A stretch of 38,383 nt of DNA, taken from contig NZ_AUBL01000039.1 of the NCBI RefSeq assembly GCF_000429225.1, forward strand, positions 1 to 38,383. The letters are read 5' to 3'. Origin of the DNA: Actinomyces dentalis DSM 19115. Lineage in GTDB: Bacteria; Actinomycetota; Actinomycetes; Actinomycetales; Actinomycetaceae. Position numbers and translations under genes: made by a program. The notes beneath the pieces were generated by a model, which saw only the letters and a list, made by a program, of their open reading frames with translations, had not been told where the DNA came from and searched no databases. Positions 14,688-23,923 of the stretch are shown here, piece after piece; position 1 is the stretch's first letter; every line of letters begins with the position of its first letter.

Positions 14688-17528
14688 TCAGTGCTCGATG
14701 AGGACGGCCGCGGTGCGGGCGGGGACCGTCACGGTGCCGGTGGTGGGATCGAAGCGGGTGGCCTTGACGATCGGGTCGGCGCCCTGGGCCTGTGCGTCGC
14801 ACAGGGTGAACAGGCGGCCCACCTGCGTGTCGAGTCGTTGGGTGACTTCGCGGGGCGTGGCGTTGATCACCACCAGCACCCCGTCGAGCGCCGGGTCGAT
14901 ATCGCCCTCCCCGGCGCCGTCGTCGACGACCATGATGATCACTCCGGGCTGGGCGCTCGGGCCGCACACCGGGAAGCTCACCCGCTCGCGCACCAGGTCC
15001 GTCCGCCCCAGGCACAGCAGCGGTGTGGAGCGGCGCGCCCGCAGCAGGTCCAGGGCCTGGGCGCGGGCGGAGGCGATGTCCGACGGCGAGGGGGTCAGGT
15101 CCGGGCGGGCCAGCAGGCCGGCCTGGATGACCCACCGGTCGAAGTTGCGCCCCGCCGGGGGCAGGCCCCGGCCCCACCCGTTGGTCCGTCCGCTCCAGTC
15201 GATGGCGTTGAAGTGGTCGCCCGAGTCGCACGAGCAGGCGTCCAGCGACTTGCTGCGCAGCAGCTCGCTGCCCCCCGCCCACAGGCACGGGGACTGCCCC
15301 AGGGCCACCATCGCCAGGCACACCGTGTTCATGCGCACCCGGTCCGCCATGGGCGTCGATGCCGGCAGCTTGTAGGTCAGGCGGTCGAACAGCGTCTCGC
15401 CCTCGTAGGAGGACACGTAGGCCACCGAGTCGGCCGGCTGGTCGCCGTAGGCCGCCGGGGAGCTCCCGTAGCCCACCTCGTCTCCGCGCAGCCACCGCCC
15501 GTCGGAGGCCAGGATCTCCATGTCCCGCACATTGCCCGCCAGCGACAGGCGCACCAGGTCGCTGCGCCACGCCAGGTCCGCGCGCACCTCGCCCTGATCG
15601 CGCGACTCCAGCTCGTTGGGGTCGGTCAGCTCCCCGTTGCCCAGGCCCTGGCCGGTGCGCGGGTCGACCTGGGCGAAGCCGCCGCCGTTGACCCCGTCGC
15701 GCACCCGGTCGTTCAGGGCCCCGATCCCCAGGGCGCCCAGGCGCCCCTGACGGGCCCGGTTCGGGTCCGGTCCGCATGCGCCCGGCGCGTCCCACCCCTG
15801 GCCGTACAGGTAGACCCGGTGCCCCACGGCGTCCTCGCAGACCTCGTCCAGCGCCCGGCGAAGACGCGCCATCGTCTCCACGCCGTGGCACCCCATCAGG
15901 TCCAGGCGCAGCCCGTCCACCCGGTAATCGCGCACCCACGCCACGCACGCGTCGATCATGAGCCGTTCGCCCATCGCCCGGCCCGTGTCCACCCCGCCGC
16001 GCCATCCGCCCGATTCCACCACCGCGCCCGCCTCGTCGAGGCGGTGGTAGTAGCCCGGCACCACCCGGTCCAGCACCGAGCCCCGCTCCTGCCCCCAGGC
16101 CGCCACCCGGCCGAACACCTGATCGACGAGCACCTGCACGCCCATGCCGTGCAGCGCCCCCACCATGGCCCGCACCTCCCGCACGCGAGCGCCCCCGTCC
16201 TGATGGCCCTCGCGCGCATACGACCCCTCCGGCGCCATCCAGTGCCACGGGTCGCGCCCCCAGCTGTAGGCGTCCGCGCCCGCCACCGCCGACACCGCCG
16301 CCTGGGGGGCGCGCGAGGCCCCCCACGCCCCCGCCGGGACCCGCGCCGTCCGCTGGCGCGACCGCTCCTCGGGGACCGACGCGAAATCGAACACCGGCAG
16401 CAGCTGCACCGTATCGACGCCGGCGCGCACCAGCTCGCGCAGATGCCCCGCCCCCGCCGAGTCCGCCGCGAACGCCCCGTACGTCCCCCGCAGATCCTCC
16501 TCGACGCTGCCGTCCGCCACCGAGAACTCCCGCACGTGCAGCTCGTAGATCACGCGTCCCGCGTCGCACTCCACCACCGGACTCAGGTTCTCGCACCACG
16601 ACGCCGGCTTCAGCTCCCGCAGACCCGGATCCACCGCCACCGAGCGCCGGGAGTCCACCGTCAGCGCCGCGCTGTAGGGGTCGGTCACCCGATTGACCTC
16701 CACCCGCCCCGACGACGCCGCGAACACCTCCACCTCCCACAGGTACTGCGCGCCCGCGCCCACGCCCGCGCCCGCGCACCGGTCCGCATCCACCTCCCAC
16801 CGGCCGTCCCGGCGCCTCACCGCCGCAAGGCGCACCGGCTCCCCCTCGACCAGGCCCGCCGACCCCGACGCGTCCCCCGTGTCCCACGCCAGCAGCACCA
16901 CCGACAGCGCCGTCGGCGCCCACAGCGCGAAGCGCGGAGCGCCGTCCACGAAGTCCGCGCCCAGCGGCGCCGACCCGTCGCGAACCGACGCCGCCCGGCC
17001 CCACAGGCGATCCACCACCGGCCACACCTGCACCCCGGTGAAGCCGCTCACCCAGCCGCCGACCCCGCCCGCGCGCTGAACCACGACCACCTGCCCCCGC
17101 ACCAGCACCTCCACGTCCGCGCGCTCCAGATGCGCGGCGCCCCACTCGTCGACGACGCTCAGCCCCACGTAGTCCGCCAGCCACGGGCGGGCCTCCACCA
17201 GTTCCTCGTCGAACCCGTCGACCACGCGCAGAGGCACCTCGAAGCCGTGGTCCCCCAGGTGCACCACCCCGTCCTCCAGACGGGCGGACCCGTCCGGGGA
17301 GCACACCAGGGAGAAGCACACGCCGCCCGCGCCCGCGCCGCGGGGGAACAGGCCGCCCGGCCACGCCAGGGTCGTCTCGTCGACCCACAGCGCCCGGAAC
17401 TCGCCGGCCCCCGGAACCCCGCACCGCACCAGGTCACCGCCGTGATGGTGGGGTACGGGGCCGACCGGCCCGGTCGCGAACACCTCCGGATCCGAGCTCC
17501 CGACGCCGGGATGGGGGTTGACGGTCAT
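14688..17528 (-). CDS. Type I pullulanase homologue with degraded catalytic site (probable pseudoenzyme)
   Basis: 946 residues with the layout of type I pullulanase/glycogen debranching enzyme: N-terminal carbohydrate-binding-like domains, then a GH13 barrel. Recognisable landmarks are VIYELHVREFSV, SVLDRVVPGYYHRL, VDGLRLDLMGCHG and IGALNDRVRDGV. The GH13 catalytic motifs are altered. Region I, normally DVVYNH, is DQVFGR (Gly473-Arg474). The acid/base Glu of YGEGWD is Gln577 (LYGQGWD). The KHDN-type region IV is SYEG (Tyr708-Glu709). The family YNWGYDP is YSWGRDP. Only the nucleophile Asp543 is kept. The frame is intact end to end, so it is not a decaying gene in the usual sense. Likely role: glycan binding or regulation rather than debranching. 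ATG 17528 has AAGGTGG upstream. Confidence 0.85.
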   Translation of the reverse strand: MTVNPHPGVGSSDPEVFATGPVGPVPHHHGGDLVRCGVPGAGEFRALWVDETTLAWPGGLFPRGAGAGGVCFSLVCSPDGSARLEDGVVHLGDHGFEVPLRVVDGFDEELVEARPWLADYVGLSVVDEWGAAHLERADVEVLVRGQVVVVQRAGGVGGWVSGFTGVQVWPVVDRLWGRAASVRDGSAPLGADFVDGAPRFALWAPTALSVVLLAWDTGDASGSAGLVEGEPVRLAAVRRRDGRWEVDADRCAGAGVGAGAQYLWEVEVFAASSGRVEVNRVTDPYSAALTVDSRRSVAVDPGLRELKPASWCENLSPVVECDAGRVIYELHVREFSVADGSVEEDLRGTYGAFAADSAGAGHLRELVRAGVDTVQLLPVFDFASVPEERSRQRTARVPAGAWGASRAPQAAVSAVAGADAYSWGRDPWHWMAPEGSYAREGHQDGGARVREVRAMVGALHGMGVQVLVDQVFGRVAAWGQERGSVLDRVVPGYYHRLDEAGAVVESGGWRGGVDTGRAMGERLMIDACVAWVRDYRVDGLRLDLMGCHGVETMARLRRALDEVCEDAVGHRVYLYGQGWDAPGACGPDPNRARQGRLGALGIGALNDRVRDGVNGGGFAQVDPRTGQGLGNGELTDPNELESRDQGEVRADLAWRSDLVRLSLAGNVRDMEILASDGRWLRGDEVGYGSSPAAYGDQPADSVAYVSSYEGETLFDRLTYKLPASTPMADRVRMNTVCLAMVALGQSPCLWAGGSELLRSKSLDACSCDSGDHFNAIDWSGRTNGWGRGLPPAGRNFDRWVIQAGLLARPDLTPSPSDIASARAQALDLLRARRSTPLLCLGRTDLVRERVSFPVCGPSAQPGVIIMVVDDGAGEGDIDPALDGVLVVINATPREVTQRLDTQVGRLFTLCDAQAQGADPIVKATRFDPTTGTVTVPARTAAVLIEH

Positions 17529-17602
17529 GGGGCACCACCTTCCTGATGACAGGGCCAGCCTTGCACGTCGGATCGCGTCCCGCCAAGCCTATCCGCACGA
17601 GC

Positions 17603-17628
17603 GCCCCCGCCGGGGCCGCGGCGGGGGC
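17603..17628 (-). terminator. Terminator of the fused ABC transporter gene
   Basis: A perfect 9-bp stem, GCCCCCGCC/GGCGGGGGC, with an 8-nt loop sits 6 bp beyond the ABC stop. The next gene on the strand starts 75 bp later, with a possible TAGGCT -10 near 17590, so the two are probably separate transcripts. Confidence 0.55.
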
Positions 17629-17633
17629 CCGCC

Positions 17634-20600
17634 TCACACGAGCGCCCACCCGCGGGCGCGGGTGCGCTGGGTCCAGAAGTCCCGGTAGGGGCCGTCGACC
17701 TCCACGAGCTGTTCGTGCCGGCCCACCTGGGCCACGCGCCCGTCGTCGCCGAGCACCACCACCTGGTCGGCGGCGGCGATCGTCTCGAGCTTGTGGGCGA
17801 TGACCACGAGCGTCGAGGCGCGCCGCAGCTCCTCGATGGCGGTGACGACATTGGCCTCGTTCTCCGCGTCCAGGGCGCTGGTGGCCTCGTCGAGCAGGAC
17901 GATCGGGGCGCGCTTGAGCAGGGCGCGGGCGATGGACACGCGCTGGCGCTCGCCGCCGGACAGGGCGCGCCCGCCCTCGCCGACCCGCGCGTCCCAGCCG
18001 CCGGGCAGCCGGGCGACGATCTCGGTGACGCCGGCCAGGTCGGCGGCCCGGCGCACCCGCTCGTCGTCGGCCCGCGGGTCCCCGACCCGGATATTGGCGG
18101 CCAGGGTGTCGTCGAACAGGTAGACGTCCTGGAAGACCATGGACAGCTGCTCCATGAGCTGGGCCGTGGGCATGTCGCGCACGTCGGCGCCGCCCACGCG
18201 CACCGTCCCGGAGCCGGCGTCCCAGAATCGGGCCACGAGCCGGGCGATGGTCGTCTTGCCGGACCCCGACGGGCCGACGATCGCGCACATGGAGCGCGCG
18301 GGCACGCGCAGCGACACGCCGTCGAGCACCCTCTTCCCGGTCCGGTAGCCGAAGACGACGCCGTCGAGCTCGACCGCCCCCGGCTCGCTCAGCTCGGCGC
18401 GCGAGGCGGGCTCGTCCATGACCTCGGCGTCCATGACGGCGTCGAGGTGGTTCATCATCTGCCTGCGCTCCTCCACGCCGAAGACGGCGGCGCCGACGTC
18501 GTCGAGCATGGTGGTGAAGCGCAGGCACATGCCGATGGTGGCGATGGCGGGCAGCGGGTCCATGGTGCCGGCGACGGCGAAGGAGGCGGTGAGCATGATC
18601 ATGCCGACGACGACGACCTGGGTGAAGGCGCCCGACAGGAGGTTCCCGCCGGTCTCCCACCACAGGGCGCGGGCGGCGGCGCGGGCGCCGTCGTCGAAGG
18701 CGGCCCGCAGCCGCCCGTAGCGCCCCACCGCGCGGCACGAGCGCAGGGCCCCCTGGCAGCGGGCCAGCTCGACGACGCGGGTGGCCAGCTCGCGCTCGGC
18801 CGGCTCGGCGATCGCCTTGCCGCGGTCGACCAGGCGGCGCGCCAGGGCGATGAAGAGGGCCATGGCGGGCGCGCCGACGGTCAGGAACAGGCCCAGGCGC
18901 CAGTCCCAGGCCCACGAGCCGATCCAGATGACGGCGCAGCCGGCGGTCGTCGAGGCGATCCTGTACAGGAAGTGGGCGGCGGACTCGCCCAGGGACAGCA
19001 TCTCCTGGCTGACGGCGCGCGACATGGTGCCGGCGGTGTCGGAGTCGAACCAGCGCAGGGGCAGGCGGGCGATCTTGTCGCCGACGGCGTGGTGGACGTC
19101 GTGCATGAAGCCCAGCGCCCCGGTCATACTGGTGCGCTGCCCCTGGAAGTCGGTGACGGTCGACACGACGGCGCAGGCCGCGAGCGCGACCAGCCAGCCG
19201 CCGAAGCCCAGCCCCCAGCAGGTCCCGCCGCCGGCCAGGGCCACGGAGGCGGGCAGGAGGGTCAGGAGCGCCAGCCCGGACAGGGCGCCGTTGAACGCGC
19301 CCAGGGCGAGGCCCCGCACCATCCTCCCCCAGGAGTCCTCGGTCATGAGCCGGTGGTAGCGGGCCAGCAGGGAGAGGCGGGTCCGGCCGGTGCCCGCACG
19401 CCCGGCCTCGGCCCGCTCCGCGCCGGTCGGCGCCGGCACCGGGTCATCCCCGCCAGCGATCCCACCATCGGAATCCTCCCCGACGGCGCCCTTCCCACGA
19501 CCCTGCGCGCGATCGGGCGCGGCGCCGGCGGCGGGCGGAGCGGCGATCGGCGCCACCGCCCCCGCCGACGGGGCCGCCGCCCCCGCGGGCCCGGGCCCGG
19601 CGCCGTCGTCCTCCAACTGCCCGGACTGGCGCAGCAGGGCGCGGTAGTGGGGCTCGCCCAGCAGTTCGTCGTGGGTGCCGGAGGCGACGATGCGGCCCCG
19701 CTCCATGACGGCGATGCGATGGGCGCCGCGCACGGCGGCGGGCCGGTGGGCGATGACCAGGACGGTGCGCCCGCGCACCAGGGCGCTCAGCGCCTCCTGG
19801 ATCTCGGCCTCGGACTCCGGGTCGGCCATGGCGGTGGCCTCGTCCATGAGCAGGACCGGGGTGTCCAGCAGGATCGCCCGGGCGATGGCGATGCGCTGCT
19901 CCTGCCCGCCCGACAGGGCGGTCTCCCGCCCCAGGACGGTGTCGTAGCCGTGGGGCAGGGCCATGATCTCGGAGTCGATGCGGGCCGCGCGCGCGGCGGC
20001 GCGCACCTGCTCCTCGGTGGCCCCGGGCCGGCCCAGGGCGATGTTCTCGCGCACGGTGGCGCCCAGCAGCTGGGCGTCCTGGAGGACGAAGGAGACGGTG
20101 GAGTACAGGGTCTTCTCATCCATGTCGCGCAGGTCCACCCCGCCGATGCGCACCGCCCCGGCGTCGGGGTCGGCGAAGCGGGCGATGAGGGTGGCCAGGG
20201 TGGACTTGCCCGAGCCCGACGGCCCCAGCAGGGCGGTGACGGTGCCGGGCTCCAGGTCGAGGGAGACGTCGTCGACGGCGAGGTTGTCCCCGTAGGAGAA
20301 GGAGACGGCGTCGATCTCGACGCGGGCGCCGTCGGGCCGCTTCGGCGCGGCGGGCGCGGGCAGGACGGGGGTGTCGAGGACCTCGCACAGGCGCAGGGCG
20401 GCGGCGCCGGCGACCTGGTAGGACCAGGAGACCGACACGATGGTGATGAGCGCGCCCGGCAGCACCAGGGCGATGAGCGTGGCGGCCAGGACCTGCGGCA
20501 GGGTGACGACGCCGGCGTGCATGAGCAGGGAGCCGCCGCCGAGGTCGACCAGGAGGACGACGGGGATGGACACCCACGTGTAGGACAGGCACGACACGGT

Positions 20601-21581
20601 CATGAGCGACATCGCCCAGTCGCGGTAGAAGCGGGAGAAGCCGTCGGCGGCGGCGAGGTAGGCGCCGTGGGCGCGGCCCGCCCTCCCGAAGGCCTTGACC
20701 ACGGGGATGCCGGCGACGAACTCGACCATGGTGGAGGACACGTCCGCCAGCTTGCGGTCCATCTCCACGGTCTTGGCGTTCATGCCCTTCAGGGAGAAGG
20801 AGTAGGTGATCACGTACAGGGGGACGGTCGCCACGGCCAGCAGGGCCAGGCGCCAGTCGATCCAGAACGCGCAGGCCAGCAGGGCCAGCGGGGAGACGAT
20901 CGCATTGAGCCGCTCGACGGGCCCGTGGGCGATGACGGTGTGCACGGAGTTGGTGTCGTCCTGGACCGCCTTGCGGATGCGCCCGGAGGTGGAGTCGGTG
21001 AACCAGGCCAGCGGGGCGCGGGAGATGCGCGCGACGATGTCGCGGCGCAGCCGGTCGCGCAGGGTCAGGTCGGCCAGGTGGGTGATGAGCAGCGCCAGGA
21101 AGTACAGGAACAGGCGCCCGGAGTAGGCGCCCACGAGGAACATGACGACGTCGTGCACCTGGCGCCCGTCCGGGGCCGCGCCGGCGCGGTGGGCGGCCAG
21201 GAGGATGTCGCCCAGGCGCACGAGGGCGACGTAGGGGGCCACGGCGAGCAGTCCCGAGACGACGACGAGCGCCTGGCCGATCTGCAGGCGGGTGCGCACC
21301 GGGGCGCCCAGCCGCTTGAGGGCGGCCTGGCCGGCGGCGGAGCGCTCCTTGTTCGCCGCGGCCGCGGACTCCGCGCCGTCGGGACTGGAGTCGGACCCGG
21401 GAGCCGCGTTGGTCCTGGCGGCGTCAGGGCCGCTGCCGGCGGGGCCGGGGCCGACGGCGGTATCGGCACCAGCCCCGGCACCGGCGTCGGACCCTGCGCC
21501 GGAGGCGCGGGCGGTGCCATCGGGCCCGACGGCGTCCGCGGCGTCGGCCGGGGAGGGATCGGGAGCGGTCGTGGTGGCCAT
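17634..21581 (-). CDS. Fused two-unit ABC transporter, siderophore/IrtAB-YbtPQ type
   Basis: A 1315-residue polypeptide carrying two complete half-transporters in the order TMD-NBD-linker-TMD-NBD. First NBD: GPSGSGKST, FVLQDAQL, LSGGQEQRIAIARA, LLMDEATAM and AHRP. Second NBD: GPSGSGKTT, VFQDVYLFDDTLAANI, LSGGERQRVSIARA, VLLDEATSALD and AHK. The VYLFDDT signature resembles IrtB/YbtP-type transporters, which have an exporter fold but take up iron-siderophores, so iron uptake is the leading guess. In mycobacteria and Yersinia these are two proteins; here they are joined by an ~85-residue Ala/Gly/Pro linker. The N-terminus (about 90 residues) is also low complexity. ATG 21581 has GAGAGG upstream. 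It is divergent from a TetR gene. Confidence 0.88.
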   Translation of the reverse strand: MATTTAPDPSPADAADAVGPDGTARASGAGSDAGAGAGADTAVGPGPAGSGPDAARTNAAPGSDSSPDGAESAAAANKERSAAGQAALKRLGAPVRTRLQIGQALVVVSGLLAVAPYVALVRLGDILLAAHRAGAAPDGRQVHDVVMFLVGAYSGRLFLYFLALLITHLADLTLRDRLRRDIVARISRAPLAWFTDSTSGRIRKAVQDDTNSVHTVIAHGPVERLNAIVSPLALLACAFWIDWRLALLAVATVPLYVITYSFSLKGMNAKTVEMDRKLADVSSTMVEFVAGIPVVKAFGRAGRAHGAYLAAADGFSRFYRDWAMSLMTVSCLSYTWVSIPVVLLVDLGGGSLLMHAGVVTLPQVLAATLIALVLPGALITIVSVSWSYQVAGAAALRLCEVLDTPVLPAPAAPKRPDGARVEIDAVSFSYGDNLAVDDVSLDLEPGTVTALLGPSGSGKSTLATLIARFADPDAGAVRIGGVDLRDMDEKTLYSTVSFVLQDAQLLGATVRENIALGRPGATEEQVRAAARAARIDSEIMALPHGYDTVLGRETALSGGQEQRIAIARAILLDTPVLLMDEATAMADPESEAEIQEALSALVRGRTVLVIAHRPAAVRGAHRIAVMERGRIVASGTHDELLGEPHYRALLRQSGQLEDDGAGPGPAGAAAPSAGAVAPIAAPPAAGAAPDRAQGRGKGAVGEDSDGGIAGGDDPVPAPTGAERAEAGRAGTGRTRLSLLARYHRLMTEDSWGRMVRGLALGAFNGALSGLALLTLLPASVALAGGGTCWGLGFGGWLVALAACAVVSTVTDFQGQRTSMTGALGFMHDVHHAVGDKIARLPLRWFDSDTAGTMSRAVSQEMLSLGESAAHFLYRIASTTAGCAVIWIGSWAWDWRLGLFLTVGAPAMALFIALARRLVDRGKAIAEPAERELATRVVELARCQGALRSCRAVGRYGRLRAAFDDGARAAARALWWETGGNLLSGAFTQVVVVGMIMLTASFAVAGTMDPLPAIATIGMCLRFTTMLDDVGAAVFGVEERRQMMNHLDAVMDAEVMDEPASRAELSEPGAVELDGVVFGYRTGKRVLDGVSLRVPARSMCAIVGPSGSGKTTIARLVARFWDAGSGTVRVGGADVRDMPTAQLMEQLSMVFQDVYLFDDTLAANIRVGDPRADDERVRRAADLAGVTEIVARLPGGWDARVGEGGRALSGGERQRVSIARALLKRAPIVLLDEATSALDAENEANVVTAIEELRRASTLVVIAHKLETIAAADQVVVLGDDGRVAQVGRHEQLVEVDGPYRDFWTQRTRARGWALV

Positions 21582-21622
21582 ATGGTGCCTCTCACACAAT
21601 AGAGAACGGTTTTCACTGATGA

Positions 21623-21638
21623 GTAAGCGAGACCTTAC
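21623..21638. promoter_or_regulatory. Candidate TetR operator
   Basis: A 16-bp inverted repeat, GTAAG-N6-CTTAC, lies in the 111-bp divergent region, about 40 bp from each start. The size and position suit the adjacent TetR regulator controlling both genes. Confidence 0.5.
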
Positions 21639-21680
21639 ATCCCTTGCCCGGGGGGCGCCACCGCCGTCATCATCGGGCGC

Positions 21681-21692
21681 TACGGTGAGGGC
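21681..21692 (+). promoter_or_regulatory. -10 element for leaderless tetR-type gene
   Basis: TACGGT (21681-21686) lies exactly 6 nt before the ATG at 21693. Confidence 0.5.
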
Positions 21693-22403
21693 ATGACACG
21701 ACTGGGACGCCCCACCGGGCCCAAACCCGGCTTCACCCGGGCCGAGGTCGTGGCCGCCGCCCTGGCGCTCGGCGTCGCCGATTTCACACTCGCGGGCGTC
21801 GCCGCCCGGCTGGGCGTGGCGACCTCCGCCCTGTACCGGACGATCTCCTCGCGCGAGGACCTCCTGCGGGCCTGCCTGGACGAGATCGCCGCGCGCATCG
21901 ACTTCGCCCCGGACCCCGACGACTGGCGCCGCAACGCGCGCAACCAGGCCGATGCGCTGTGGACGGAGCTCGAGGCCAGCCCCGGGCTCGACCGCGTCCT
22001 GCTCACCGTGCCCTGGGCGGCCGAGTGCTTCGCGGACACGATCGGCGCCGCGCACCGCGCCTTCATGGCCGCCGGGATGAGCCAGGAGGACGCCGCGCTC
22101 GCCGTCGACGTCGTCGGGGACACCGTCATCTCCTCGCACGTGGGGGTCACCGCCCTGCGCGCGGACTGGAGGGGCGGGGCCGGCCCGCGGCCGGGGCGCG
22201 GCGCGAGCGCCCTGCCAGCGCCCTTCCACCTCGATCCCGCCTGGTTGGAGCGCGGCTGGCTCGACCGCAAGATCGACCTCCTCGTCGACGGCCTCGCGGT
22301 CCGCCTGGTCGGGGCGGGGGCGGCCGCCGGGGGCCCGGGGTCCTCGCCGAAACCGGCGGAAACGACGCGCGAGACCGGCGGAAAACGCGCATCCTGTGGA
22401 TAA
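21693..22403 (+). CDS. TetR-family transcriptional regulator
   Basis: 236 residues. The N-terminal helix-turn-helix reads FTRAEVVAAALALGVADFTLAGVAARLGVATSALYRTISSREDLLRACL, a clear TetR domain. The C-terminal ligand-binding half includes the TetR_C-like LWTELEASPGLDRVLLTVPW and DVVGDTVISSHVGVTAL. The last ~25 residues are low complexity. It is divergent from the fused ABC transporter and probably represses it in response to a transported or toxic ligand. Its 3' side runs into hairpin H2, which is split by the IS element. Confidence 0.88.
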   Translation: MTRLGRPTGPKPGFTRAEVVAAALALGVADFTLAGVAARLGVATSALYRTISSREDLLRACLDEIAARIDFAPDPDDWRRNARNQADALWTELEASPGLDRVLLTVPWAAECFADTIGAAHRAFMAAGMSQEDAALAVDVVGDTVISSHVGVTALRADWRGGAGPRPGRGASALPAPFHLDPAWLERGWLDRKIDLLVDGLAVRLVGAGAAAGGPGSSPKPAETTRETGGKRASCG

Positions 22404-22468
22404 CCCGCGCGGTCGGCCGGCCCCGTCCCGCTGCTCCTCCGCGAGCGCGCGGGTTTCCAGTCGAACGC

Positions 22469-22483
22469 GCACCTCCCAGCCGC
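22469..22483. repeat. Target-site duplication, left copy
   Basis: GCACCTCCCAGCCGC directly precedes the left end of the IS481-type element and is repeated exactly at 23899-23913 after its right end. It spans the loop of hairpin H2 plus one base on each side. Confidence 0.85.
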
Positions 22484-23898
22484 TGTCCTGTCTCAGGACA
22501 TCGGTGACAGTTCTGTATCAGGACATCGGTGACAGTTCTGGGGCTCGGGGCGGTGACACTTCCGCTGGGATTGCGGGGTGAGTGGACAGAATCCTCGTGT
22601 TGATCCCCGTGTCCGCCTGGCGATCGCGCAGTGGCCCGACGACGCCCCCAGGGGCGCGGTGAGCGCCTTCTGCGCCGAGCAGGGCATCTCCCGCAAGACG
22701 TTCTACGCGATACGGGCCCGGGCCAGGTCCGAAGGACCGGCGGCGGCCCTCGAGCCGCGCTCGACCCGCCCGGCACCCGGCCCGACCCGGATCGGCCAGG
22801 AGATGGTCCTGCGGGCTCTGGCGGTGCGAAGCGCGCTGGAGTCCTCGGGGCTGGACCACGGCCCCATCTCGGTGCACGACAAGATGCGCTCGATGGGGCT
22901 GGAGGCCCCCTCGCCCGCGTCCCCGGCGCGGATCTTCCGCCGCAAGGGCGTGGCCCGCAGCGAGCCCCGCAAGCGCCCCCGCTCGGCCTGGCGCCGGTTC
23001 GTCTATCCGGCCCCCAACGCCCGCCGGCGGCTGGACGCCACCGAGTACGTCCTGGCCGGCGGGCGCAAGGCCGTCATCTTCCAGCTGCAGGACGACCACT
23101 CCCGCCTGGCGGTCGCCTCCCTGGTTGCTCCGGGGGAGACCAGCGACGCCGCGATCGCCGTGTTCGACAAGGGCGTCGCCGCCCACGGCGTGCCGCAAAG
23201 GCTCCTGACCGACAACGGCGCAGCCCTCAACCCCAGCCGACGGGGACACGCCGGACGCCTGGTGGAGCACGTGCGAGCCCTCGGGGTCGAGCCCATCACC
23301 GGCAGACCCCGCAAACCCACCACCCAGGGCAAGAACGAGCGCTTCCACCAGACTCTGCTCCGCTACCTCGACAAGCAGCCCCCGGCCGAGTCCATCGCCG
23401 ACCTCCAGGCCCAGGTCGACGCCTTCGACCGCCTCTACAACACCCGGCGCCCCCACCAGGGCCTACCCGGGCGCATCACCCCGCAGCAGGCGTGGGACGC
23501 CACCCCCGTCGCCGACCCGCCCCGACCCGACCGAGTGCACGACGAGCCCGCCCTCACGACCCGCAAACCGCCGGCCCGCTCCAGAACCCCGCGGCGCGGT
23601 GAACGACGAAGCCGGATCCGGGCCAACGGCACCGTCACTCCAGGATCCATCACCTTCCTCGTGTCCAGGGCGCACGCCGGATGCGACGTCGAGATCACCC
23701 GGGACCCCGACACGGTCGTCTTCGCCACCCCCGACGGCCAGGTACTGGTCCAGCACACCTGGCCCGCGCCCGGCGTCACCTACGTCTCCACCCACGGCCC
23801 CGACCCCACCAACTCCCGAGGCGGACGCGGACGCAAGAAGACCCGACTGTCACCGATGTCCTGAGACAGAACTGTCACCGATGTCCTGAGACATAACA
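22484..23898 (+). mobile_element. Complete IS481-type insertion sequence (1415 bp)
   Basis: The ends are inverted repeats starting TGT: left TGTCCTGTCTCAGGACATCG, right reading inward TGTTATGTCTCAGGACATCG. Each end holds two copies of the TCAGGACATCGGTGACAGT block, giving double terminal repeats of about 50 bp. It carries one transposase gene and is flanked by a 15-bp direct duplication, at the long end of the usual IS481 range. Both ends and the gene look intact, so it may be active or recently inserted. Confidence 0.88.
22578..23864 (+). CDS. IS481-family transposase (DDE/rve)
   Basis: 428 residues. An N-terminal helix-turn-helix (SAFCAEQGISRKTFYAIRARA) binds the terminal repeats. The rve integrase core contains the catalytic triad Asp153 (LDATEY), Asp212 (LLTDNG) and Glu254 (KNERFHQTLL), followed by LYNTRRPHQGL. 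The start is GTG 22578. The last residues (LSPMS) and the stop codon are encoded by the right terminal repeat, so the gene runs into the element's end. No frameshift is seen. Confidence 0.92.
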   Translation: MSGQNPRVDPRVRLAIAQWPDDAPRGAVSAFCAEQGISRKTFYAIRARARSEGPAAALEPRSTRPAPGPTRIGQEMVLRALAVRSALESSGLDHGPISVHDKMRSMGLEAPSPASPARIFRRKGVARSEPRKRPRSAWRRFVYPAPNARRRLDATEYVLAGGRKAVIFQLQDDHSRLAVASLVAPGETSDAAIAVFDKGVAAHGVPQRLLTDNGAALNPSRRGHAGRLVEHVRALGVEPITGRPRKPTTQGKNERFHQTLLRYLDKQPPAESIADLQAQVDAFDRLYNTRRPHQGLPGRITPQQAWDATPVADPPRPDRVHDEPALTTRKPPARSRTPRRGERRSRIRANGTVTPGSITFLVSRAHAGCDVEITRDPDTVVFATPDGQVLVQHTWPAPGVTYVSTHGPDPTNSRGGRGRKKTRLSPMS

Positions 23899-23913
23899 GC
23901 ACCTCCCAGCCGC
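23899..23913. repeat. Target-site duplication, right copy
   Basis: GCACCTCCCAGCCGC follows the right end of the IS481-type element and matches the left copy exactly. Confidence 0.85.
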
Positions 23914-23923
23914 GCGTTCGACT

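Noticed and set aside
14691..17546. 951-codon plus-strand frame opposite the pullulanase-like gene
   Set aside because: His/Arg/Pro/Ala-rich shadow of a high-GC gene; the minus-strand frame shows clear family motifs.
17715..21602. 1295-codon plus-strand frame opposite the fused ABC gene
   Set aside because: Shadow frame with Gly/His/Asp/Val bias and no domain; the ABC motifs are on the minus strand.
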